This document shows positions 8,106 to 15,994 of a DNA stretch of 54,997 nucleotides, one piece after another (position 1 is the stretch's first letter; each line of letters begins with the position of its first letter). Both the position numbers and the translations under genes were made by a program. Source of the DNA: Acidobacteriota bacterium. GTDB lineage: Bacteria > Acidobacteriota > Terriglobia > Acidiferrales > UBA7541. The stretch is taken from the NCBI GenBank assembly GCA_003224145.1, contig QHYN01000202.1:1-54997 (forward strand). The letters run 5' to 3'. Under the pieces are notes generated by a model. That model saw only the letters and a program-made list of their open reading frames with translations. It made no database searches and was not told the origin of the DNA.

Positions 8106-9818
8106 ATGCGCAGCCTCAAGATCCTGCCTGCGGCGGTGGCGCTTTGTGTTGTGCCACTCGCCGCGAATGCCCAGCAACCGCTAAGCCCAAGCGAAGCGGT
8201 GGATAAGATTGTGGCACAGGAACAAGCGGAGGTGGGGTTGCTCCGCCAATACGCGCCCTTGGTGGAGACGTACATCCAGTACCTGCGGCCGGATAAGCAG
8301 CTAGGAGCGGTACCGGATGGCGACAAATACTTTCTTGGGCGGGCCGAGTTGGCGAAAGGCGTGGACCTGGAACCGCTGGACCGCGACTCCGGAGTCAAGC
8401 ACAAAGTGTTCGGAAGCTGGGGGAGCTTCTTCAACATGGAATTCCTTCCGCGCGGCTTCCTGCAGATGATCTACCTTGATATGAACGGATTCGACCGCCA
8501 GCACTACAAGATTGAGTATGTGCGCCGCGAGTTCTTGGGCGAAGTGCGCTGCCTGGTCTTTGACGTCGATCCGGTAAAGAAGGGCGACAAAGGGCGCTTC
8601 GTGGGGCGCATTTGGGTGGAGGATCAGGACTACCACATTGTGCGCTTTAATGGCGCCTACGGCGGGTCGTCGCTGGTGAGCAACTACTTCAATTTCGATA
8701 GCTGGCGGACAAATGTGGGGAAGAACCTGTGGCTGCCGGCGTTCATCTACAGCGAAGAAGGCAGCGTGCACGACTCGAGGACGCGGAACATGGGGTACAA
8801 ACCTTTCCGCGCGCAAACGCGCCTGTGGGGCTACGATCTGGGCCACTCTCATCAAGAGCAGGAGCTGAGTAAGGTGCTGGTGGAGGCGTCGGCGGGGATC
8901 AGGGATCAGTCGGAAGCCGCCAACGACTACACGCCATTGCAGGCGGAGCGTTCCTGGGACCACCAGGCCGAAGACAACGTTACGGACCGCCTGGAGCGGC
9001 AGGGCTTGCTGGCGCCGTACGGAGAAGTGGACAAGGTGCTCGAGACGGTGGTCAACAATCTCGAAGTGACCAACAACCTAGATATCCAGCCAGAAGTGCG
9101 CTGCCGCGTGCTGATGACCTCTACGCTCGAGTCGCTCACCATGAGCCACACGATCGTGCTGAGCCGCGGGTTGATTGACGTCCTTCCGGACGAGGCCAGC
9201 CTCGCGGCGATCCTGGCGCACGAGCTGGGACACGTAGTGCTGGGACATCGCATTGACAGCCAATACGCGTTTATTAACCGCGTGCGATACGACGATAAGG
9301 ACACCTTCCGCCATTTTGATTTTGCGCGCACGCCGGAAGAGGAAGAGGCTGCGAAGCAGAAAGGGATCGAACTGCTGAGGAATTCGCCGTATAAGGATAA
9401 GTCCGGCAGCGCGCAGTTGTTTTTGCGTGCACTCAAAAGCAGGGCCAAGGAGATTCCGAACTTGATCAGCCCGCACCTGGGCGACCGGGTCTCGACCAGC
9501 TGGAGCATCGCCTCGGCAGTTTTCGCCGCGCAGTCATCCGAGGAGAAGCCCGAGGGCGGCGAGAAGCCGGCTCCAAATGACAAGCCGACGGCCAACGCCA
9601 TTGCGGCGCTGCCACTAGGCGGGCGCATCAAGGTAGACTCGTGGAACGACCAGCTACGAATGCTTAAGTCTAAGCCAGTAGGCAATGTTGCGGAAGCGGA
9701 GAACACGCCCTTCCAAATCACCCCGTTCATGTTCTATCTGACTCGCCAGGGAGCAAATTTACCGACCGCGAATCCTGGCGCTGTCGCAGCAAAGTTGGAT
9801 ACCGAGACAAAGCCTTAG
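8106..9818 (+). CDS. Exported M48-family zinc metalloprotease
   Basis: The 570-residue product begins with a signal peptide (MRSLKILPAAVALCVVPLAANAQQ). A domain of about 280 residues follows with no family recognised by me, rich in aromatic and beta segments. The protease core holds HELGH at residues 372-376 (LAAILAHELGHVVLGH), the HEXXH zinc site of M48 peptidases; the third ligand would be one of the Glu/Asp residues after the FDFART segment. The C-terminal part is rich in Pro, Lys and Glu near residue 480 and ends in a region of low similarity. It probably acts in the periplasm on envelope proteins, as BepA-type M48 enzymes do, but the N-terminal half differs from BepA. It is monocistronic. 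Confidence 0.82.
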   Translation: MRSLKILPAAVALCVVPLAANAQQPLSPSEAVDKIVAQEQAEVGLLRQYAPLVETYIQYLRPDKQLGAVPDGDKYFLGRAELAKGVDLEPLDRDSGVKHKVFGSWGSFFNMEFLPRGFLQMIYLDMNGFDRQHYKIEYVRREFLGEVRCLVFDVDPVKKGDKGRFVGRIWVEDQDYHIVRFNGAYGGSSLVSNYFNFDSWRTNVGKNLWLPAFIYSEEGSVHDSRTRNMGYKPFRAQTRLWGYDLGHSHQEQELSKVLVEASAGIRDQSEAANDYTPLQAERSWDHQAEDNVTDRLERQGLLAPYGEVDKVLETVVNNLEVTNNLDIQPEVRCRVLMTSTLESLTMSHTIVLSRGLIDVLPDEASLAAILAHELGHVVLGHRIDSQYAFINRVRYDDKDTFRHFDFARTPEEEEAAKQKGIELLRNSPYKDKSGSAQLFLRALKSRAKEIPNLISPHLGDRVSTSWSIASAVFAAQSSEEKPEGGEKPAPNDKPTANAIAALPLGGRIKVDSWNDQLRMLKSKPVGNVAEAENTPFQITPFMFYLTRQGANLPTANPGAVAAKLDTETKP

Positions 9819-9864
9819 GCAACTGAAGAGCAAGTCTCTGCTTAGTCGATTCGGAAACTCCATC

Positions 9865-9895
9865 AAAAAGGTTGACACCTGAGTTGAACGTGTCA
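9865..9895 (-). terminator. Candidate terminator downstream of the ferredoxin gene
   Basis: On the minus strand TGACAC and GTGTCA pair across an 11-base loop, followed by ACC and a run of five T (forward AAAAA at 9865-9869). It sits about 80 bases after the ferredoxin stop. The stem is only 6 pairs, so this is a moderate call. Confidence 0.4.
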
Positions 9896-9973
9896 TGCGA
9901 CGGGCTGTAACAGTGCCCCGTGCTGGCCGATGCAAACGCAGATTTGCGTAAATTGGCGCCCGGGAGGCAGTTT

Positions 9974-10351
9974 TCAGTAGGTCATGGGGCCGACTTCTTT
10001 TTCGACTTCGGCAATGTCCACCATGACGATGGCGTCCCATGGGCAGCCGTCAAGGAAGCAGCCGTCGGGGCCCTTGCTGAGGCACTTTTTGCAGCCGATA
10101 CAGAGGATAGGATCGATTTGGATGCGGCCAAACGGAGGATTGTCCTCGTCGGGAACCCAGAACATGCAGTCTTCCACCGGGCAGTACTCCACGCAGGCCG
10201 GTGAGCCAGCACAGCCGGTGCAGCATTCGGTGATGACGGCGAGTTCTTTAGGTTTCTTTTTGCGGGCGGTAGCGATGCCCTTGGAGCGTGGCTCGTGCTT
10301 CAGCTCGTCGGGAACCATGCCCGGAGCTTTGACTTCCGGTTGGGGAGTCAT
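9974..10351 (-). CDS. Two-cluster [4Fe-4S] ferredoxin family protein
   Basis: This is a 125-residue soluble electron carrier. The first cluster set is CTGCAGSPACVEYCP (Cys44, 47, 53 and 57) with extra cysteines at 43 and 62. The second is CIGCKKC (84, 87, 90) completed by a CP at 103, with Cys98 as an additional cysteine. The spacing is the bacterial-type 2[4Fe-4S] arrangement with an expanded loop in each half. The first 35 residues are Pro/Lys-rich and variable. It stands alone, convergent with the protease gene, so its redox partner is not evident from context. Confidence 0.83.
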   Translation of the reverse strand: MTPQPEVKAPGMVPDELKHEPRSKGIATARKKKPKELAVITECCTGCAGSPACVEYCPVEDCMFWVPDEDNPPFGRIQIDPILCIGCKKCLSKGPDGCFLDGCPWDAIVMVDIAEVEKEVGPMTY

Positions 10352-10682
10352 GAGACGAATTATACCTGGATTTTGGGAATAGGGAAGCCGAACCGTGAGA
10401 GCCCCATGCTGGGCTTTCCTAGAGCATCATTACCTCACAACGCCGCGGTTTTTTGATTCCTGCCGTTTCCGCCCGGCGCAGCATTCTTGAGAACCCGAAC
10501 GGAGAGAGCCTTTTGAGGTTCGGGGGAGCCGAATGACCATAACTAAGGTCTTTACCTGAGGCTCATTAAGGGGGTTTACTTACTTGAGCAGGCGGGTTTC
10601 CGATGGTATTGGGCTATCAGCCCTGTAGTGTGGGCCAAGCGGGGGAACGGTCCGGCCCCTTCACGGCGAGGAGGATACCTTC
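10352..10682. other. Upstream region of the stressosome operon
   Basis: These 331 bases contain no credible gene. They should carry the promoters of the ferredoxin (minus) and of rsbR (plus). AGGTCTTTACC at 10546-10556 recurs at 14701-14711 upstream of the second response regulator, which may be chance. A GAGGAGG-type ribosome-binding site precedes the ATG at 10683. Confidence 0.4.
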
Positions 10683-11597
10683 ATGGCGAAGCGAAATGGG
10701 ATGTCTCAAGAAACGGTGACACTCAACAATCGGGCCGGGGAACTAGCTCGAGATGAAGCTCCCTCGGAGCTTCTTCGAGAACTTGTTGCGCACCTCCGGC
10801 AGAATCGTACCCAGCTGCGCGAGGAATGGGTGGCGCGAATCTCTGAGGCGCGCCTGCTCACCGCGATGACCAAAGAAGAGATCTTCGCAGAAGCAACCTC
10901 GGTATACGACAGCTACGTGGAAGCCCTAGAAACTGAGACGTTTGAAGCACTACAGGCCTACGCGCGAAACCTTTCGGAACGCATTATCCCGCGGGGTGTC
11001 GAGACTCATGAAGTCCTCGGCATCGTTCTACTGCTGCGCGACGTCCTGGCACGTTCTCTCTTCGCAAAGTACCAGACCGACTTCAAGAAATTGAACCGCA
11101 TCCTGGATGCCTATGAGCCAGCTGCAAACCGTATCCAAAGCACGGTGGCTGTCGGTTTCGTGCAAGAACGTGAGCGCGTCATTCGCCAGCAGCAGGAAGC
11201 GATTCGCGAACTATCGACTCCGGTCCTGCAGGTCCGCGAACGGTTGCTCATTCTGCCGATCATTGGCGTAATCGATCCGCAGCGCTCCCGGCAGTTGACC
11301 GAACAGCTCCTCCGCGGCATCCGTACCAACCGCGCGAAAGTCGTGGTGATCGATATCACGGGTGTCGCGGCAATGGACGCGACGGTCGCAAACCACTTAG
11401 TGCAAACGGTCGAAGCATCCCGGCTGCTCGGCGCAAATGTAATCGTTACCGGCCTTTCACCGGAGATTGCGCAAACACTGGTCACTATCGGCATCGACCT
11501 GGGCAAAATGAACACCGTGGGCGACCTGCAAGGGGGCATCGAGCAGGCGGAACGACTGTTGGGGTACAAAGTGGTGGCCCTCGCGGAGCCTAGCTAA
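10683..11597 (+). CDS. rsbR: Stressosome scaffold/co-antagonist RsbR (RsbRD-like N-domain + STAS)
   Basis: RsbR proteins build the stressosome shell with RsbS and sense signals through a variable N-terminal domain. Residues about 25-165 here are an all-helical, non-haem-globin-looking sensor of the RsbRD type (LVAHLRQNRTQLREEWVARI). A linker helix follows (RERVIRQQQEAIRELSTPVLQV), then a STAS domain from about 180. The STAS part aligns closely with B. subtilis RsbRA through IDITGV, GANVIVTGLSPEIAQTL and IGIDL. The two phosphorylatable threonines of RsbRA are not conserved in register: IDT is IDP (Pro199), and VVDT is AMDA with Thr234 one residue later. It is the first gene of a six-gene coupled run. 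Confidence 0.88.
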   Translation: MAKRNGMSQETVTLNNRAGELARDEAPSELLRELVAHLRQNRTQLREEWVARISEARLLTAMTKEEIFAEATSVYDSYVEALETETFEALQAYARNLSERIIPRGVETHEVLGIVLLLRDVLARSLFAKYQTDFKKLNRILDAYEPAANRIQSTVAVGFVQERERVIRQQQEAIRELSTPVLQVRERLLILPIIGVIDPQRSRQLTEQLLRGIRTNRAKVVVIDITGVAAMDATVANHLVQTVEASRLLGANVIVTGLSPEIAQTLVTIGIDLGKMNTVGDLQGGIEQAERLLGYKVVALAEPS

Positions 11598-11618
11598 ACA
11601 ACACGGAGGACGGGTAAC

Positions 11619-11981
11619 GTGGAAGTTCCCATTCTCAAACAGGGAGAGGTTCTGATCGCGACGTTTCAGGCGGCCCTTTCGGACGCAGACCTGAACCAAC
11701 TGCGTAGCGGCTTGGTGCAGCAGGTCGTCAGGTTTCGCTCGCGCGGCGTTATCGTGGACGTTACAGCGATGGACGTGTTGGACTCGTTTGCATCACGGAC
11801 GCTCAGAGAGATCACCCACATGATCCGGTTACGAGGTGCAGAAACCGTGATCGTAGGAATTCAGCCAGAAGTGGCATTCGCGATGGTGCAGCTTGGATTG
11901 ACGCTGGAAGGTGTTGCCACGGCGTTAGACCTGGAAGAAGGCCTGGCCTACTTGAACCAGAAGTTCAAGAAAACCAACTGA
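11619..11981 (+). CDS. rsbS: Stressosome STAS protein RsbS
   Basis: The GTG start at 11619 follows ACGGAGGACGG. The 120-residue protein is a single STAS domain without a sensor. VDVTAMDVLDSFASR places the phosphorylatable serine at Ser56, matching Ser59 in the DSF motif of B. subtilis RsbS. VIVGIQPEVAFAMVQLGL and TALDLEEGL also match. RsbS holds RsbT in the unstressed complex, and phosphorylation by RsbT weakens the hold. It lies 21 bases after rsbR and 12 before rsbT, the standard R-S-T order. Confidence 0.92.
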   Translation: MEVPILKQGEVLIATFQAALSDADLNQLRSGLVQQVVRFRSRGVIVDVTAMDVLDSFASRTLREITHMIRLRGAETVIVGIQPEVAFAMVQLGLTLEGVATALDLEEGLAYLNQKFKKTN

Positions 11982-11993
11982 AAGAGAGCGACA

Positions 11994-12398
11994 GTGCCGG
12001 ATGGAGAAACACGGGTGCCCATAAACTCGGACCAAGACATCGTCGTTGCCCGCCAAAAAGGGCGGGCTCTAGCGACAGAGCTGGGGTTTCCTCCTGGGGA
12101 TGCCACCTTGATCGCCACAGCCATCTCAGAATTAGCGCGCAACATCGTGTCGTATGCGCGTAAGGGGCACATCACACTGCAAAAAATCGATGGATTGAAC
12201 CGCGAAGGCCTTTCGGTTATTGCCTCCGATCAGGGTCCCGGAATAACAGACATTCGACAAGCTATGCGAGACGGCTTCTCCACTTCGGGAAGTCTCGGAA
12301 TGGGGTTGCCTGGAGTCCGACGCCTGATGGACGAATTTGAAATCAAGTCCCAACCCGGCCGGGGGACGACCGTGGTGGTGAAGAAATGGAAGCAATAA
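11994..12398 (+). CDS. rsbT: Switch kinase RsbT
   Basis: This is a 134-residue GHKL-type serine/threonine kinase with a GTG start. The N box is TAISELARN (42-50, with Glu46 and Asn50), the G1 box DQGPG (79-83), and the lid/G2 region FSTSGSLGMGLPGVRRLMDEF, almost identical in pattern to B. subtilis RsbT. In characterised systems RsbT phosphorylates RsbR and RsbS and, once free, binds the N-terminal domain of the RsbU phosphatase. No RsbU phosphatase, RsbV, RsbW or sigma-B gene is visible in the window. The end of the gene overlaps the next start by 13 bases. Confidence 0.93.
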   Translation: MPDGETRVPINSDQDIVVARQKGRALATELGFPPGDATLIATAISELARNIVSYARKGHITLQKIDGLNREGLSVIASDQGPGITDIRQAMRDGFSTSGSLGMGLPGVRRLMDEFEIKSQPGRGTTVVVKKWKQ

Positions 12399-13003
12399 AA
12401 GTGCCGCTCGTCGAATACGGTGTTGCCAAATTCTCCCTTCCTGGCCAGGACGAGTCTGGCGATCAGCATCTGGTTTGCTGCAACCAGAACGCGATTCTGA
12501 TCGCCGCGGTTGATGGGATTGGTCACGGAGCAGAAGCGGCCAACGCCGCGAAGGCAGCAACTTCGATTCTTAAGAGCGGGGTGGATCAACCGGTCATTTC
12601 TCTGATGGAGCAGTGCCACGAGAAACTTCGCCCGACCCGGGGTGTTGTCATGAGCCTTGCCTCCATTGACCCAATGCACGGGATGATGACTTGGCTGGGT
12701 ATAGGGAATGTACAAGGGGCGTTGATGCGCAATGGCGCTAGGAAAGGAAGCGTGCAGGATACGCTACTGCTTCGTGCCGGTGTCGTGGGCTCCCAGCTGC
12801 CACCACTCCAGGCGGCTGTGCTTCCGATCGCACGGGGAGACACGCTGTATTTTGTTACGGATGGGGTGCGAAACGAATTTGCCTTGAGCCTGTCCGCGCT
12901 GGAGAACCCGCAAAGAGCCGCCGACAGAATTCTCGAGCAGTATCAGAGCGGAGCGGACGACGCACTGGTTTTGGTGGTGAGGCTAGCGGGAATTAATCGA
13001 TGA
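12386..13003 (+). CDS. rsbX: RsbX-like PP2C/SpoIIE-type phosphatase
   Basis: The 205-residue single-domain phosphatase has GDQ (Asp26), the metal-binding DGIGHG (43-48), TRGVVMSLASID, a GNVQGAL strand, FVTDGVRNEF and the C-terminal DDALVLVV. This is the SpoIIE/RsbX layout with no sensor or RsbT-binding domain. RsbX resets stressosomes by dephosphorylating RsbS and RsbR, and the position directly after rsbT with a 13-base overlap fits that role. Its last codon overlaps the kinase start (ATGA). Naming it rsbX rests on size, context and motifs; it could act on another partner. Confidence 0.8.
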   Translation: MEAIKVPLVEYGVAKFSLPGQDESGDQHLVCCNQNAILIAAVDGIGHGAEAANAAKAATSILKSGVDQPVISLMEQCHEKLRPTRGVVMSLASIDPMHGMMTWLGIGNVQGALMRNGARKGSVQDTLLLRAGVVGSQLPPLQAAVLPIARGDTLYFVTDGVRNEFALSLSALENPQRAADRILEQYQSGADDALVLVVRLAGINR

Positions 13004-13980
13004 AAATGGCCACCGAACGCAAAACGAAAGCAGAACCGAGGTTTGAAGACGAGTACGCCTGTCAGTTGCGCGAATACGCGGCAGGCAGTGGCGAAGCCGC
13101 GCTGGGCAAAGCATATGAGTTGGGGCGTCGAGCTCTCACTGAGGGCAAGAGCCTGATGGAGATCGCCTCCTTTCATCATGAGGCTCTGCAAGGATTGATA
13201 CAGGGGCAGCAGGATGATAAACGCCGAGAAGAGTTGCTCCAGGCGAGCAGCGATTTTCTTGCAGAATGCTTATCTCCCTACGAAATGGCCCAGCGGGGAT
13301 TCCAGGATGCGGTGAAGGCCCTGCGGCAACTCAACGAAACCCTTGAGGAGGAGATCAAGCGCATTGCGTACGCCGTGCACGACGAGGCCGGGCAACTCTT
13401 AGTCGCCGTGCACCTTGCGCTAGCCGAAGTCGCACGGGAATTGCCCAAGCCTCAGAAAGATCAGGTCGGACAGATCGAAGGGTTGCTAAACCAAGTTGAG
13501 AAGCATTTGCGAAGGTATTCCCACGAACTTCGACCGACAATCCTGGATGATCTCGGCTGGCTTCCAGCGATCCGTTTTCTAGCGGAGGGCGTTTCGAAAC
13601 GGGCGGATCTGCCAATCCACATCGAGGCAACCTTCTCTGAGCGGTTGCCGGGTACTAACGAGACGACGCTCTATCGAATCGTCCAAGAGGCGCTGACGAA
13701 TGCCGTTAAGCATGCGAAGCCCAGCAATATCTGGGTCCGGGCGTGGAAAGAAAATTTCGCTTTGTGTTGTTCCATCCGGGACGACGGCGCCGGTTTCGAC
13801 TCTCGACTTCTCCGAATCCCGTCAGGCCGGAAGGGGCTAGGCTTAATTGCTATGCAGGAGAGAGTTAGCGCAATCGGTGGAACACTACAAATCGAATCCT
13901 GCCCCGGACGAGGAACTGAAATTTCTATTCGACTTCCATTGGAGGACGAAAATGCCAATTCGCGTCTTGCTCGCGGATGA
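13000..13980 (+). CDS. NarL-family (HisKA_3) histidine kinase with an RsbU_N-like N-domain
   Basis: This is a 326-residue soluble kinase. Residues about 15-105 resemble the RsbT-binding N-terminal domain of RsbU: the pattern IASFHHEAL aligns with IISIHRKVL, and SSDFLAECLSPYEMAQ with SLDFLIEVMIGYGMAYQ, as I recall B. subtilis RsbU. The HisKA_3 helix follows (EEIKRIAYAVHDEAGQLL, phosphoacceptor His127 in HDEAGQ). A HATPase domain comes next, with the N box YRIVQEALTNAVKHA (225-239), DDGAG (261-265) and GLGL (279-282). The start overlaps rsbX (ATGA) and the end overlaps the response regulator by 29 bases. No membrane helix or PAS domain is present, so RsbT is the most likely input; this is inference. 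Confidence 0.85.
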   Translation: MKMATERKTKAEPRFEDEYACQLREYAAGSGEAALGKAYELGRRALTEGKSLMEIASFHHEALQGLIQGQQDDKRREELLQASSDFLAECLSPYEMAQRGFQDAVKALRQLNETLEEEIKRIAYAVHDEAGQLLVAVHLALAEVARELPKPQKDQVGQIEGLLNQVEKHLRRYSHELRPTILDDLGWLPAIRFLAEGVSKRADLPIHIEATFSERLPGTNETTLYRIVQEALTNAVKHAKPSNIWVRAWKENFALCCSIRDDGAGFDSRLLRIPSGRKGLGLIAMQERVSAIGGTLQIESCPGRGTEISIRLPLEDENANSRLARG

Positions 13981-14584
13981 CCATATCCTGGTGCGCCAGG
14001 CCCTGAAGTCATTGCTCGAGCGGGAGAAGCTCCAAGTTATTGCGGAAGCATCCGATGGGCAAGAAGTAGTCGCGCTGGCCGAAGCGCACCATCCGGATAT
14101 CGCCGTCATCGACATCAGCATGCCGATACTAAACGGCATTGATGCAGCTCGTGAACTGGGCCGTTCGTGCCCAAAAACGAAGACGATACTGCTGACACAG
14201 CATGAAGAGGATCAATACATCCGCGAGGCGTTGGAGGCTGGAGTGAAAGGATACGTCCTGAAGAACCAGGTGGCCAGCGACCTCGTGCATGCCATCCAGC
14301 AGGTTTCACGGGGCCAATTCTATTTGAGTCCGGGGGTTTCTCGAGCAGTAATGGAGGCGTACCGCACCAAGTCAGATAGCCCTGCCGATCCCTTGACCGC
14401 GCGCGAGCGCCAAGTGTTGCAGTTGATTGCTGAAGGAAAGTCCACGAGGGATGCTGCTTCGCTCCTTGGCATCAGCGTGAAAACGGCCGAATCTCACCGC
14501 ATGAGACTCATGCAGAAGCTGGATATTCATGAAACAGCAAGCCTAGTGCGCTACGCCGTCCGCCGCGGGTTGGTGCAGCCTTGA
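13952..14584 (+). CDS. NarL/FixJ-type response regulator 1
   Basis: The ATG at 13952 has GGAGG just upstream and begins the typical receiver MPIRVLLADDH; the frame runs open farther back inside the kinase. The receiver (1-120) has the acidic pair Asp9/Asp10, phosphoacceptor Asp54 in VIDISMP, the LLTQHEEDQY switch strand and Lys in GYVLK. The LuxR-type HTH (about 145-210) reads LTARERQVLQLIAEGKSTRDAA and VKTAESHRMRLMQKL. It overlaps the kinase gene by 29 bases, so it is the direct cognate partner of that kinase. Confidence 0.92.
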   Translation: MPIRVLLADDHILVRQALKSLLEREKLQVIAEASDGQEVVALAEAHHPDIAVIDISMPILNGIDAARELGRSCPKTKTILLTQHEEDQYIREALEAGVKGYVLKNQVASDLVHAIQQVSRGQFYLSPGVSRAVMEAYRTKSDSPADPLTARERQVLQLIAEGKSTRDAASLLGISVKTAESHRMRLMQKLDIHETASLVRYAVRRGLVQP

Positions 14585-14730
14585 GCGGTGGAAGTGCCAA
14601 GTGCGGGCGCTCTTCCTATTGCTTCACTACAAATGGAACCGTTGCTGCGTGTTAAAGATCAACAGCCGGACCATCATCCACACAATATTCCTAACTGATC
14701 AGGTCTTTACCACAGAGGATTAGAGGAAAA

Positions 14731-14750
14731 TACCCGATTGCCCGGATTGA
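14731..14750 (+). promoter_or_regulatory. Candidate regulatory element before response regulator 2
   Basis: TACCCGATTG (14731-14740) continues into CCCGGATTGA. The core ACCCGATTG recurs, in the same orientation relative to the downstream gene, at 20149-20141 and 54939-54931. The part GATTGCCCGGATTGA (14736-14750) nearly repeats at 15471-15485. The binding factor is unknown; a NarL-type regulator from this locus is one candidate. Confidence 0.3.
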
Positions 14751-14776
14751 GAGGAATTTCTAACCTATCCTGAACG

Positions 14777-15409
14777 ATGCCCATACGAGTTTTCCTCGCC
14801 GACGATCATGCCCTGATCCGCCAGGGGCTGAAGACATTGCTGGAAAGACAAGGATTTCAAGTGGTCGGAGAGGCATCGGACGGACAAGAAACGCTGCGGT
14901 CGGCGGAACGGATCCAACCTGATGTCGCGATCGTAGATATCAGCATGCCGTTCATGAACGGCCTGGATGCCGCTCGCGAATTGAAGAAGTCAGCGCCGAA
15001 CATTAGGACCATAATCCTCACGCAACATGAGGAAGATCAGTATGTCACGGAAGCTCTCCGTGCCGGCGCGAAAGGATTCGTGTTGAAAAGCCAGGCAGCC
15101 GACGACCTTGTCCATGCCATACGAGAGGTTTGCCGCGGGTCAGTTTATGTAAGTCCATGCATTCCACGAACGGCTGTCGAGGCATATCTTTCCAAGAGGT
15201 ATGCCTCGGCCGACCCCCTGTCAGGAAGGGAGCGCCAGGTTCTGCAACTGGTCGGTGAAGGAAACTCCACCAAGGACATCGCCAGCCAACTGGGGATCAG
15301 CGTGAAGACTGCGGAATCCCACAGAACCAGGCTCATGAAGAAGCTCGATATCCATGAAACTGCAAGCCTGGTTCGCTACGCCATTCGGCGCGGTTTGATC
15401 GAGGCGTAA
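14777..15409 (+). CDS. NarL/FixJ-type response regulator 2 (paralogue of regulator 1)
   Basis: The product has 210 residues, the same length as the preceding regulator and roughly 70 percent identical by eye. The receiver has Asp9/Asp10, Asp54 in VDISMP, LTQHEEDQY and FVLK. The LuxR-type HTH has LSGRERQVLQLVGEGNSTKDIA and VKTAESHRTRLMKKL. It is separated from regulator 1 by 192 bases, enough for its own promoter, so it may be a duplicated output with different timing. No second kinase is nearby, so it probably shares the RsbU_N-like kinase or takes phosphoryl groups from elsewhere. Confidence 0.9.
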   Translation: MPIRVFLADDHALIRQGLKTLLERQGFQVVGEASDGQETLRSAERIQPDVAIVDISMPFMNGLDAARELKKSAPNIRTIILTQHEEDQYVTEALRAGAKGFVLKSQAADDLVHAIREVCRGSVYVSPCIPRTAVEAYLSKRYASADPLSGRERQVLQLVGEGNSTKDIASQLGISVKTAESHRTRLMKKLDIHETASLVRYAIRRGLIEA

Positions 15410-15709
15410 CCGCGCCCCCGAGGGTAGACCGGCAGACCCCTCTCGGTCATTTCACTTAAGTAAATTGGGTGATTTACCGGATTGATATTACTCGCCAACA
15501 GGCTATGGTCTAGGCAGGAGGAACGGGGCGCCTCCGAGCCCGCACCTCGGTCTCCCCAAATTCTATTTGCTCTGACACGGAGGGGCCCAGACTCGTAGCA
15601 GCGGAGGTTCATGCAAATGGACAGGGTTTCAAACATTGTTCTTTACAAGGCGGTGATCCTGTCTGTCGAAGAAGACACCATGACCATCATGGCGGCATAG
15701 GGAGAGGTT
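15410..15709. other. Leader region with a conserved motif and a possible 29-codon gene
   Basis: A weak hairpin (GACCG 15427-15431 with CGGTC 15444-15448) follows the regulator 2 stop. GATTTACCGGATTGA at 15471-15485 matches 14736-14750 in 13 of 15 positions. A short open frame lies at 15611-15700 (listed separately). Confidence 0.4.
15611..15700 (+). CDS. Possible 29-residue small protein
   Basis: ATG at 15611, or the in-frame ATG at 15617, follows GGAGG at 15603-15607. The frame ends at TAG 15698-15700, 9 bases before the next start. It encodes a short peptide with a hydrophobic stretch (NIVLYKAVILSV) then EEDT. The initiation region (AGCGGAG, then CATGCAAATG) is nearly repeated before the GGDEF gene. 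Translation is plausible but unproven; it may only be a leader. Confidence 0.3.
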   Translation: MQMDRVSNIVLYKAVILSVEEDTMTIMAA

Positions 15710-15916
15710 ATGAACATTCAAGTCCCAAAATATGTCACGCAGGCAAGAGCTTCCTTCCTGCTCGGCATACCACAAGCTGAGCTCGGCCGTATCTCGAAGG
15801 AATCGGGATTGGGCCACATCGAACGCGCAGGCAACGAGGAAGTGACGTACTTCACCTACGAGGAATTGCAGCGGATATGCATGCTCGCGGGGCACCAGGT
15901 GCAGGGCGTCCACTAA
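15710..15916 (+). CDS. Small MerR/excisionase-like HTH protein
   Basis: The 68-residue protein has a ribosome-binding site GGGAGAGG just before its ATG. VTQARASFLLGIPQAELGRISKES fits a winged or MerR-like helix-turn-helix, and the second half has YFTYEELQRICMLAG, the usual helix after the wing. There is no effector domain. It may be a DNA-binding accessory protein for the neighbouring signalling genes; this rests only on shape and position. It lies between response regulator 2 and the diguanylate cyclase gene. Confidence 0.6.
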   Translation: MNIQVPKYVTQARASFLLGIPQAELGRISKESGLGHIERAGNEEVTYFTYEELQRICMLAGHQVQGVH

Positions 15917-15994
15917 ATCACTGTTCGTGGCATTTTGGTGTATCGGGCACGGAAGACGAATGATGTCTCCTGAACGCTGGTAAAGCGGAGATGC

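Noticed and set aside
9872-9877. TTGACA as a promoter -35 box
   Set aside because: It lies between two convergent genes with no downstream gene in that direction, and it is better explained as one arm of a hairpin behind the ferredoxin gene.
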